A stretch of 24,951 nt of DNA from Lenisia limosa (lineage: Eukaryota; Breviatea): NCBI GenBank assembly GCA_001655205.1, contig LPNZ01010126.1, forward strand, positions 1 to 24,951, in the 5' to 3' direction. Below, piece by piece: positions 1-11,029 of this stretch. The notes beneath the pieces are model-generated. The model had not been told where the DNA came from, did not search any database, and saw only the letters and a program-made list of their open reading frames with translations. Position numbers and translations under genes: made by a program. Position 1 is the first letter of the stretch. The number at the start of each line of letters is the position of its first letter.

Positions 1-3000
1 GTTGTACGTCTCTATTGCGTAGGAGAGATAAATGAATACCTCTTCCAAGATATTTTTACTGACCATTCATAGAAGCGGACCTCAGGGTCTCCCCCTTGTT
101 TGGCTTGGCAGTAATCATGGTTACAACTTCGGTTCTTATCTTTACCGAGTTAAACCTCTCCGCTATTGGAATTCGACTGGTGGGTAGTGTGTTTCGCCAG
201 TCTAAATAACCATTCTCGTGTGTGTTGATACTAACCAAATTATCTAATAATTGCATTTTACCCTCCCCCTCGTTTCTTCTCTTCTTTTGTATTGTTCACT
301 CTCAAGGCCATTACCACCGTTATTGGCATTGGTGGAATTCTTGTGGGGAGAAGAGTCGAAAAGAGGTATCGAGCGGAGTTTGCTGAACGTCTTGCTACCA
401 ATCTTGAGGTGAGACCCTTTGTTTTAAGAGCAAGAGAATAGTTGAAATAGAATTTTTTTAAAAAAAAACAATGGGAAATCGAAACATGAATAACATTCCA
501 CTACACACTCCTTTGAGTATTCTTTGCAGTGCACTTTTGTTTTTTTTTTATCATATGATACACTACAAGAATGATGGTGCTGACACATACTTAGATTGAT
601 GAAGTTGTCGCGGTTCTTCTCCACCGGTTCCACTTCTCGTTTGTCGACAACTATGTACTGTCCTTCAGTGGTGCCTGCGAGGAGGCATGTAAACTTGTCA
701 CAATTGCTGTGGTAGGAGGGCTTCGTTTGCCTCTCAAGAAGAGGGTGATACTGATATACATTGATATATTTTTATTATTTTATTATTATTTTTATTATTT
801 TTATAATTTTTATTATTTTTATAATTTTTTCGATATGAATATATTGACATAGCGCAATATTATTGTGAAGCTAACATAATAATTTTACCCCCCCCCCCTC
901 TTTTGTGTGGCATATTAGTNNNNNNNNNNNNNNNNNNNNNNNNNNNNNNNNNNNNNNNNNNNNNNNNNNNNNNNNNNNNNNNNNNNNNNNNNNNNNNNNN
1001 GTAACATAATTTTTAACATCGCAGGTGGATCTTGACATGCAAAGCCTTCTGCTCGGCCTCGATTCCTTAGACAGTGAAAGCGAGCTCTTCGTCTCAAAGT
1101 GGGTGTCGTTTTCTTCTTTTGTTTTTTTTTTTGGGCGCGGGGGGGGGGGGNNNNNNNNNNNNNNNNNNNNNNNNNNNNNNNNNNNNNNNNNNNNNNNNNN
1201 NNNNNNNNNNNNNNNNNNNNNNNNNNNNNNNNNNNNNNNNNNNNNNNTGTTCTAGCGAAGCGAAGACCCTTACTTTACTCCTTTAGGGTTGCGGCAATTA
1301 CCAAGATCTTAACGCTCCAATTTTCACAGTACAACATCGCAAGAGTTTCACTCTCAGGTTTGTTTTTGTTGAATTAAAGCAACACATTCATATGAAACGA
1401 ACAGTTATCTCAAACCTCAAACCTGTAGGTCTCCAGCTGATCTTTGTTGCGGGTACGAGCTATACGGCCAAAAACCACGAGAACGCCATTTGCCAGGCGG
1501 CTATCACTGCACTTGACTCCATTCTAAGATGGAGCTCCACCAAGTGAGTGTGGCTTCTTGTTCTTTCATAGTGGTTGCAACGCTGCGATCCTGTGCATTA
1601 TCCTCAAGATAATATTTCTTCAATGACTTCAAACAATAACCTGCTTCCTTCTCTGATAACTGGTTTATGTAGCCACGACTTGTTAACTATTTTGTTTACT
1701 ATTGCCTTACAATGTAGTCTTCAGACCCTTGATGCACCCCCCATCCTGCGTATCGCTATTGACTCCGGGCCCTGCATCGCCTCTGTGGTAGGAGGGGAGG
1801 GTCTTGTTAAAATGTATTATTATGAATCTGGCAAAATCCGTCTTTTTCCCGCTTGTTATCATATAGTTGACCTTGTTGTACGAATCAGCTTGGGGTCACC
1901 TTTATAGATTGGGCACAATAGGCCGTCGCTGTCACTCTTGGGACCTTTAGTGGGCCAATGCAAAGAGCTTATCTCACGCGTTGAAGGATGTGAGCGGGGG
2001 GTTTTCAATTGTGTCTGGTTGAGACTGTTATTCTTCCAATTGCAAAGCCTTTATATATCGGCCAGTTTAAATTTCGGGAATCGTATTATTTATAGTTCTG
2101 TCCGAGGATGCCCTACATAATTAGTAAAAAAAACTATTAGACCGCAACAAATTCCACTTCTCACTTCTGTAGTTGGCATTGTAGTGTCGCCAACAACATA
2201 CAAGCAGGTGACGTCAACAAACTGTGTATTCACCCCGGCTGCGGGAGAGGGCGGACTAGTTTACTATGTATGCTGGGAAGACAAGAAAGCTATACACACA
2301 AAAGGAATTCAAACATGTTTTACGATATTTATTGTAGGTATCTTCATGATATCTTTGAATATTCACACGTTTACTCTAAATTGACATGATCAGACCATCA
2401 GAACACTGTTTCAGTCTTTATGAGCCTTTTACTCATACTTTAGTTGTCACACAATGGGTCGCTTCCCAATTCCAACACGCACGTTCTTCGTATGGGGGGG
2501 GGGGGNNNNNNNNNNNNNNNNNNNNNNNNNNNNNNNNNNNNNNNNNNNNNNNNNNNNNNNNNNNNNNNNNNNNNNNNNNNNNNNNNNNNNNNNNNNNNNN
2601 NNNNNNNNNNNNNNNNNNNNNNNNNNNNNNNNNNNNNNNNTTGTGGGTAATATATTTTCGGCAATTGGGGAAATTGATTGGGTTCTTTAGGGCTTTATCA
2701 CGGTTACTTCTTCACTGATTAACCCTATTCAGAACTCCCCCGTCGAATGTTCAACTTGGCACGACGTCAGTTTATGATTTTCACAGAAGACCAAGATGAT
2801 TTCCAGTTGGGGAGGGGGGGGTGCCTTCCTCTATGCTTTACGGAGGGGCGGGGNNNNNNNNNNNNNNNNNNNNNNNNNNNNNNNNNNNNNNNNNNNNNNN
2901 NNNNNNNNNNNNNNNNNNNNNNNNNNNNNNNNNNNNNNNNNNNNNNNNNNNNNNNNNNNNNNNNNNNNNNNNNNNNNTTCAGAGTTAGATCAAATAAGGG

Positions 3001-4830
3001 GGGCTCAGTCGTTGTTTTGTTTTGCAAAATAATTTGGTATATTTTTAAAAACACACTTTGGGATAATTTCGTAGGGCAGGTTTTCCTATAAAATAGCTTC
3101 GGATAGAAAAAATTAAATGTCTATTTTCCAGACTTTCAAGTTGTACCAATTTTGGACGTTTTTGGCTTCTATAATTTTATTTTATTGGGGTATAAACATG
3201 ATATGAGGCATTATACTATTCCCATCAACTACACGCACAACCAGAACTGCTCCTTTTTGTTGGACTCATATTACTCGGTTAGGTACATTCCAGGCTTTTT
3301 TTTAAAAACCATTTCTACAATTCCATGTGAGAGCTGTTTTATATGAAAATCTACCCTGCGAAATTATCCCGAAAGGTCATTTTGAAAACTGCACGGACAG
3401 TTCCACTTTATTGCCCCTAAATAAAACAACGNNNNNNNNNNNNNNNNNNNNNNNNNNNNNNNNAGTAGAAAGAACATTTCCTCCCGACCGCCATCATCGA
3501 AGGTATTACCTGTTGCCAAGGCCTTCCCCCGTCCTGACTCAACGCTTGCGGAGCAGTCTGTTTTGAAGGTTGGAAGCGGAGAAATTGGCCAATAAAGTAT
3601 TAATATTTTTCGTAAAAAAGGCATTAAGTATACGTTCCATAATCTCGTTCTAAAAAAAACAGGTTTGACCTTTTAGAATTCCACTGTTTCTCTAAAAAGC
3701 GGCTCATCAAGTGACAAAGAGAAAAATGCTGATTCGATTCACCATGTTCCCGAGTCAGGGTAAGCCGCTTCTCCATTTATCTTCTAGGACTTGTTTTTTT
3801 TTTATATGTGTGTGTGTGTTTTTTTTGTTTGTTTGTTTGCCCCCCCCCCCCCCNNNNNNNNNNNNNNNNNNNNNNNNNNNNNNNNNNNNNNNNNNNNNNN
3901 NNNNNNNNNNNNNNNNNNNNNNNNNNNNNNNNNNNNNNNNNNNNNNNNNNNNNNNNNNNNNNNNNNNNNNNNNNNNNNNNNNNNNNNNNNNNNNNNNNNN
4001 NNNNNNNNNNNNNNNNNNNNNNNTCTCTTGCTTTAACCACTTAGCCCTTTGAATCAAGGCTGGCAGGAAGCCGGCTGGAGTAGCTGCACAATGTACACTA
4101 CGGTAATTGTATTTTTATGGGTTTAGCTCCTTTTTTTTTCTTTTTTTTTTCTTTCTNNNNNNNNNNNNNNNNNNNNNNNNNNNNNNNNNNNNNNNNNNNN
4201 NNNNNNNNNNNNNNNNNNNNNNNNNNNNNNNNNNNNNNNNNNNNNNNNNNNNNNNNNNNNNTTCAGTTTTTTCTCTAATGTACAACATTGTATCACCAAA
4301 CTTGTTCACTCCACTTCCTTGTTCATGAACACTGTGTTCAAATTTAAATCCCCCACCCTCGTCGGACTTCTTTAAATTGTATATCAAACTTTAGTTTGGG
4401 AGTTGTTGAGTTGAAGGAGGAAATGGTAAACGTGGGGGGCTCACGGCCCTTCGATCCTAATTGGTCAAAACACATAATGTTGAACACAATATTACTGCAC
4501 ATATCCAACATATATCCCTATTCACTACTTACCCACTTACTTCTCTGTCATAGACTGGTGACGGGCTTGGGCTCCCGCTATATAGTGAATTATGTAGGAC
4601 CATGTAAGCCAGTGCTCTAGAAACTCGTCTACTTCCAAGTTGGGTTTGGGTGTAAAATGATTGAAATAACCTAAACCACACAACCCATTTTTTTTTATAT
4701 TAGAAATCAAATACAATCAGCCAACATAAATCCTCTCGAAGTTTCCGGGTGTGGTGAATTGACATCATCTTGGATACACCTGAGACCATTAAAACAAGGC
4801 TTGGAAGGCGAGTCAAGTCTTATTTCTTAG
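1..4830 (+). CDS. Membrane-anchored class III nucleotidyl cyclase-like protein, catalytically degenerate, 5' partial
   Basis: Phase-consistent exons: 73-~148 (end uncertain), 307-408, 595-711, 1025-1098, 1287-1357, 1429-1543, 1718-1787, 1908-1989, 2185-2333. A likely tail follows: 2444-2482, 2691-2765, 3503-3568, 3677-3759, 4045-4102, 4411-4425, 4554-4603, 4704-4830 (stop TAG). A short hydrophobic stretch (AITTVIGIGGILVG) precedes a basic juxtamembrane segment. The cyclase fold is then recognisable from LRIAIDSGPCIASV (compare the family's LRIGIHSGP..AGVVG), IGHNRPSLSLLGP, and SPTTYKQV near the end. The residues used in catalysis look lost: the GD of the second metal site reads GL (VSLSGLQLIFVAG), and the transition-state VN...R reads VGQCKE. 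The first metal Asp is not visible in VAVLLHRFHF. The tail is Ser/Asn/Thr-rich. Family recognition is by pattern only; tail exons are less certain than the domain, and gaps at 920-1000, 1151-1247, 2506-2640, 2854-2977, 3432-3463, 3854-4023 and 4157-4261 may hide more exons. Confidence 0.6.
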
Positions 4831-4877
4831 CTTCTATACCTTTCTCTTTCTATTGTACGCCAGTACTGAGGAGAGAC

Positions 4878-7800
4878 ATGTCGCGTGTCGAAACGCTGCC
4901 TATCCTGGCAAGGTTTCATCATTGATTATTGTAAACGGGAGATGAGTGATTAGCAGGGTAAAAAAGAACGAAGTATTGTATGAAGCTATCAAGTCAAAAA
5001 CGAGTATCACCGAATTCAATATTTCCTCAAAGTTTCCAACTTGGAAGACAGAACGAGGCTGGAGTTTTTGTTTGAGAATATCTCGTCTGGAGGGCTTATG
5101 CGGCGTTCCTATGTAGTGAAAGCCAGTTAAAGTTGCCTATTTCCGAATCAAATTTTCAGGCAAACGTTTACCCCTTTACCAGCTGGGAGAATTTCCCATT
5201 CATCAAAATCTATCGGGTCTGCACGAACTCGCCGGAATGGCTCTTCATATGATACCTCTCTTTCATACACGCGCTTGAACCGTGAGATGCAAATTGTGAC
5301 TTACTTGTCCATTTGAATGGGTTGTAAATCGTGACCTAAAATGGTGAGTTTGTTTCTGAAAAGGTAGCAATGCAATAACACCCCCCCCCCGTCTACCTTG
5401 GATTGAAGAAATCGTTTTCGGGACTTGCCATCTCTCTCTCACCCTGGTAAGTTACTTGGAACTATTGGAGTTAATCCTCATTCTCACCACTCTTGGATCT
5501 TCACTGGTGTTAATAGATGTCCATAATTGAGGGGATTCTCTAATGAGTAAAAACTGGCCCAATTAATCAACACATACCGTTCTGGTTGGCTGAGCTCTGT
5601 CTTGTTTTGAATCACCATTCTTTTCTGATATTTAGGTTAGTAAATCGGAAACTGCTGCTACTGGTTATACCCACCCACCTGTAAGTTTCGAAATCGTTCA
5701 TTCATTGACTTGAACTTATTTTCCCTGAGATTTGCCTGCAATGTTATTGCTTGGCCAACCCACCTTGAGACTTGGGGCTGGTGCAGCCTTTGCGATCACC
5801 ATGTCATCTACATTGAATTGTAACTGGCCATCAACAGAAATTGTGAAAAAATAATATAATTATATAATATGTATACTATATCATATGTAGAGCTGGTAAT
5901 CTCATCATCTTCGCTATTAGTATGTCCTCCCATTACCAATAGACTCTGGTTCTTCCCAATCATTTTCGTCAGTATGGTGATGTTGCCCTGCGTCAAGGTC
6001 TATCAAGGCTGAAGCGCTTGGAAGATGAGAGTGTTCCCTTATGTCAAATGTCACACTCTCATGTTAGGAATGAATGATATCCATTGCTTCAACTTGGTAA
6101 GTTGGTTCATTTGTTGATTTGTTGTTTTTTTTTAATTAGAAGATGGAATGAAAGAAAAAAAGTTGGGAAAAGGTCTTTGGCAAGTATAAGTATGGAAACG
6201 ATGGGAAGAAGGCACACATTACATGTGTCAAGCCAACCAAAGAGAGTTTTCAAATTTTGATCCCAATAAATTATAATAAAAGCTATATTTTAATTTATTT
6301 TATGAATAGAGGCTGGGGAAGGGGGATATTCTGTTGACAGAAACCCAGCAAACCGAGATCCTTTCCAGAAAGAGTGTTCTGCGGCATTTGTACGCTTACC
6401 AAACATAATTTTACTTTATCTCACGCTAAATAACTCCAAAAAACTTCACTACAGCATTGGCTATACGGTTATTCGGGGTACAGGATTCACTAAATAAATT
6501 ATGTCCAATTTTCCAACCCCTTTCTACATACTATCTCATTTTATACGTATATATTGAATATAGCAGATTAGTTTATCAAAGGTGGCTGTGGAAGATGAGC
6601 TCTGCTCAGTATTTGATGCAATCGCACCTCCCTACGGGTGATGTGCGTCTCCAACCAAAAGAGTCAACCACTGCAGAGGCTTACAAGAACTATAGAATGT
6701 TAGCTTTTTGGGGGGGCTTCGAAAATCACCATTCTAGCTCTTCTCTTCCGCCAAGCAGTAAAGTTGATGCTTATAAGTCAACACTGCGTATTGGAGACAA
6801 GGGTGGCCTTAATCCTGAAACGACGGTTTGCTCGGGCATGATCTTGGGTGTAAGAAGTATGGATCTTTCTGTGTTTCTTTCCTGTGTCCCATAAATAAAG
6901 AGTCCCAATTAGAACATGAGATATCAATAAATTTTTCAGGTGCTTCTTGTACACTCTCCCCCTTTGATACAGTTCCTATAAGTGATTTGTTATATTTTTC
7001 TAGAACATTGATATCTGTGCACAAACAATCTTGTGAACCTGTACCCTTCCAGGATTCCCTCCCTGGTACCTCCATAATCCGTTCTTTCATCTTTTAACCC
7101 CTTTTCCCATTAGAGCCGAAGAGATTTCCCTGCTCACCCCGTGGGTGTTAATACGATGAAAAAGACCAACCCAAACCGGTCGCATGTTCCTTTTGGTGAT
7201 ACGTAAGCTCCGGATTCCTCATTATCGACACAGATGCCTGGAAAATCACAAGAGCCTCCCCCCCTTTTTTTTTGATTTCGCTTTTAATAAATGTTGATAC
7301 CGTGTACATTTTTGTTTTCTTTCTGAATCCAATACTCGATTGTCTGACGGCGTCCCAGAGAGGGACACATTCCTTTTGAGTCAACGACATCACGAGTTGC
7401 CTTTCCCGTTCGTACAGTGACCGAGGACCAATGCCGAGCCTCTATTACTACTCAGGTATGCGCTTGTTTCTATTTTGCCTCACCTAGATTTATTTATCTT
7501 CAAAACTGGAAGAGATACGCCTAGCACACTCTCTTTTTGTCCCATTAGTTTCCTGTTGTCTGGTAATCAATATGTTTCGCCTATGTATTGGGAGAGATAC
7601 ATACATATTATTACATGTGTATATTGTTGCAAATAAAGAATTAATCCCTTTTTCTAGGATCCAGGAAAGTCGTCCCTTCTTCTTGCAGAAGGCAGGCACG
7701 GCAGAATGGAGCCCATGTTCGCAAGGGGGGGGGGGCTGCATTTTGGGTGACTTTTTAAAAAACAAATAATCATCACATTTTAAGACAATAGCAAACTTAA

Positions 7801-10800
7801 ATTATGACATCCCCAGGTCAAAAACATACGGGGTGGGTATTCGCAATGCCTCCCGTGCCGGACCAAGCAAGCCGATGGGAACTCACACCAAGTCCTATGT
7901 TCCACTAGGTTCTGGGGGAGGGGGTCGGTCAGTAATGGTTTCTTTTATTCGCTGTAATATCCTCATGTGATTTCTCAACACTTTATTCCAAGTTACAGAC
8001 TGATATGAACCTTACCAACGCCATAAGGTTTATTGATGATATTGTCCTGCTTGACCCTAATCACGGTTTCCATTAACATATTTTACCAACATCTGATGAT
8101 ACTGACCCTATCCACCCTATATACAATTATCACAAACATTCGCTTCCATAACTGAGTAGGTTATTGGTAGACAGTTTAGCATCATAGGAATCATTATACC
8201 CTTCACTAACGCGACAGGGGAAAACAATGTATCAGAATTCCGAACAGAAAGTTCAATTCAGTACCCCCAGGTCAAATCGACATTCACCAAGCCAGCAGAA
8301 AAACGTTTGCCGGCAGTGGTTTGTGTCATTTTTTAATGGCTCAAATAACTTTCATTATTCCTCTTCAATCACATTCGCCTAAGTCTAAGATTAGAATATC
8401 AGTTATTACAGAAGCATGTACAAGTATCATTCGTCATGCTAACATGGTTATCTCACCCCCCACCCCTCTCTCTCCCATATTGGCTCTTTACTCTCCCCTC
8501 AGCTGTGAGTAAACTGAAATTTGGTGACGACTACTCCCGGATGACCACAACGTCGTCCGATGCTTTCCCCCAATACCAGGTCAGAAGCTTTGGGGGATCA
8601 GGGCATATATTAGTATATGATGGGGAGGCACGCAGAAACTGTGCGCATCAAATTCTAAGGCAAATGGTTGGGTGAATTGATATTATACTATAATCCAATT
8701 TCTCTGATAAGCGTNNNNNNNNNNNNNNNNNNNNNNNNNNNNNNNNNNNNNNNTGAAAAAGTTTTGGATTTTAACATCTTAAGTGGAAAAGGAACGTCAT
8801 ATCATATCATATTTGTGTTTCACAAAATGTTCTATTCTTATGGTTTAGACCCGTCCTGTTGAAAGGGCTTCAAAAGATACATATGGCCACACCGCAATTC
8901 ATACCGGTAAGTTGGCAGTCTAAATCAGCTTAAATTATTTTTCATTCTGACATTTCAAAAGAACAATTCATCCATTCACCCATCTAGATGCTGGTGGAGA
9001 CTTCAGCACGACAACATCTTCTTCTTTCCCTGGACATGCCAAAGGAGAACGCGAAGACGTCCCTTCAGCAGCATTCTTACGGGCTACCCATTTTGCCCTT
9101 GCTGCCAATACACACGACCCAAACCCTACAACCACAAGTGCTTCTGCTTTTAGGTATTTTGAGGGAATTGAATTATGGAATCAAGGTAACAACCTCCATT
9201 TTTTATCAATATTTTAAAGTGTACTGAAGAATGATTTCATTGTGAGACCGAAATAATATCGACATTGTCTGAGGGTCGACTCGAAGCCCCTTTAATAATT
9301 GATTTGCCTGACTTTCTCAGATCCACTGCTGGAAGTCAACGCCCCGCGCCTGTTATCAAACACAAGGATAACATCAGTCTAGGTATCAGGGATGAGAGCT
9401 GTGTGGAGCGTTAAATGCAAATGACGGGGTGAATTCATTTAATACTACAATCCAATATCGCGTATAAGCGTGATGGTGTGGATGGCTTCAGTTAGATACT
9501 CCTATTTTTATTTCTTCTCTACATTTATTAAAGAATGTCGTGGAATTTTGAATGGACATGGTATTTTTTTGTGTATGTATGCACATAGTTATAATGTGTT
9601 ATGAGCTTCAAATATATTCCCCAAACACTTTGATGAATTCATTATCTTTCGTTAAACATTGTACCCACAGGTGACGACCGTTTACCCCCTCAAATGCAGT
9701 CAACTGTACAATCTGCTTTCCACCACCACTATCAACAAACTGCCGTGGGAGGGATGAGAAATTCAATGTGTCTAATTAAATATCGATATTCGAAGATTCA
9801 TCTTTTCAGGATACTGCTATTCCAAGTAACAAGCATTTAAAGAGTTCGTTTTCCCTTGCGTGTGACCAGAGAGGTTGGTTTGGTATTTGTTTCACGCCTA
9901 TACCTTTTTTTTTTTTTTTTTTTTNNNNNNNNNNNNNNNNNNNNNNNNNNNNNNNNNNNNNNNNNNNNNNNNNNNNNNNNNNNNNNCCAAACAACATCAA
10001 GACAGAACTTCCCAGGCCACCCTGCATCAATGAAGCCCCAGAAGCAGCATATTGTATGGATGTGGAAACCTACCACCTTTCTTTCGTTTTTACCCCTTTG
10101 AAGTGATCGGTAGCAGAAGTGATTAGCCTTGGCTTTGTTTTTTTTTTTGTTGTTATCAACCTCGGGTGATGTCAGCCAACAGAGTTGATTGCTTTTTTGT
10201 TTCATAAATTCCGTATGCTGGGGAGGCACGCAGAAAGCTGTGTGCACAGAGTTGTAAGGCAAATGATTGGGTGCATTAATATTATACTGTAATCCAATAT
10301 CTCTTATAAGCGTGATGATGTGGTATCTTTATTCTCATTGCTATATATTTTACCCCCCCCCCCAGGCAAATGGAAAGGCTGCTTTTGATTTTGGAGATAG
10401 TATTCACAATACAATGCCAAAAACCACCACTGCTGACGCCTTCCAGTCAAAACGGTATGGCAGTTTGTAAATGTCGAAGGCACTACAAATACTTTAATGC
10501 TTTTGAAAACATAATGGTCAACGGAACACAAATGGAGACCTCAGGATTTTGGTGACCATTCTCCTATTGACTCTTTTAGAATAGTTGCGCACGTCACTGA
10601 TGAAAAGGCTCTTAATAGGTTTTGTGGGTTCTGTTGTGTTGATGTTTTGGTTAAACTTGACCATTCAAGAAATCTCCAAGTGACGCATTTCGCCTTCTCA
10701 GGAGATGAAAGGAGATTCGAGGTGTGTTTCTAACAGAACATTGACCCCCCCCCCTTCCACGTAGTCCAGTGCCACACCCCTCCTCACCTATCACATTGTA

Positions 10801-10867
10801 CCCCTCCCACTCACTTTCACAGACAACAAGTGGTAGCGACTTTTCAAAGCAGCCCATTCGTCGATAG
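4878..10867 (+). CDS. SAXO/TEX45-like axonemal microtubule-associated protein with repeated FGD/TTxxxF modules
   Basis: Exons: 4878-4912, 4957-~5030 or ~5110, 5160-5295, 5636-5680, 5943-5997, 6068-6096, 6310-6389, 6455-6467, 6595-6849, 7114-7202, 7359-7455, 7658-7746, 7817-7931, 7999-8027, 8236-8318, 8503-8579, 8849-8906, 8988-9153, 9321-9382, 9671-9744 (or 9767), one inside or after the gap ending 10053, 10366-10454, 10670-10721, 10823-10867 (TAG). Reading phase carries across every junction from 5636 to 9671 and from 10366 to the stop. Repeated motifs recur along the protein: SRRDFPAHPVG, RSHVPFGD, TKSYVPLG, KFGDDYSRMTTTSSDAF, DFSTTTSSSFPGH, NPTTTSASAFR, NISLGDD...STVQSAF, TTSRQNFPGH, FDFGDSIHNTMPKTTTADAF, and a C-terminal TTSGSDFSKQPIRR. 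Such S-x-x-(F/L)-G-D followed by T/S-T..(D)F spacing resembles SAXO4/SAXO5 (PPP1R32, TEX45) proteins that bind axonemal microtubules. No transmembrane segment or signal peptide is seen. The start (MSRVETLPILAR) lies only 47 bp after the preceding stop and is less certain than the body. Confidence 0.6.
8613..8714 (+). repeat. Intronic repeat, copy A (cut by a gap)
   Basis: Begins TATGATGGGGAGGCACGCAG and ends TCTGATAAGCGT at the edge of an N run. It closely matches 10213-10326 over its whole visible length, and 9391-9481 in the second half. It lies wholly in the intron 8580-8848 of the SAXO-like gene. Confidence 0.88.
9391..9481 (+). repeat. Intronic repeat, copy B (diverged)
   Basis: The conserved part is 9417-9481, with GCAAATGACGGGGTGAATT, AATACTACAATCCAATATCG and TATAAGCGTGATGGTGTGG matching the other copies. 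The first part retains only GAGAGCTGTGTG. It lies in the intron 9383-9670 of the same gene. Confidence 0.8.
10213..10326 (+). repeat. Intronic repeat, copy C (most complete)
   Basis: Begins GTATGCTGGGGAGGCACGCA and continues through TTATACTGTAATCCAATATC to TATAAGCGTGATGATGTGG. It lies in the intron 10054-10365, upstream of the exon encoding the FGD/TTTADAF module. Confidence 0.88.
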
Positions 10868-11029
10868 GTTTAGAGTATGTATTTCTGGTTTCAGCGTTCG
10901 GTATTATTTATTTGTTCCTTCACATTCTTCAAAGTGACACCACTTGGATCAAACCATTGAAATGTATTGATTACAGAATTAGACAAAAGAAAAACAAAAT
11001 AACATTTATAATACAATAAAATAAATCAT
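10868..11029. terminator. Overlapping 3' ends of two convergent genes
   Basis: Between the stop codons at 10867 (+) and 11030 (-) there are AATAAA signals for both strands. Two are on the plus strand at 11015-11020 and 11020-11025, and one on the minus strand at 10912-10907. Each signal lies on the far side of the spacer from its own gene, so the two mRNAs would overlap by about 100 bases if both are used. The signals are seen; their use is inferred. Confidence 0.45.

Noticed and set aside
3152-3346. Hydrophobic open frame that could be a membrane exon of the cyclase-like gene
   Set aside because: AT-rich composition makes hydrophobic codons likely, and flanking tail exons already join in phase without it.
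6809-7097. Overlapping open frames on both strands after the exon ending at 6849
   Set aside because: They fall in the intron 6850-7113, whose GTAAGA donor and TAG acceptor join two phase-0 exons of the SAXO-like protein.
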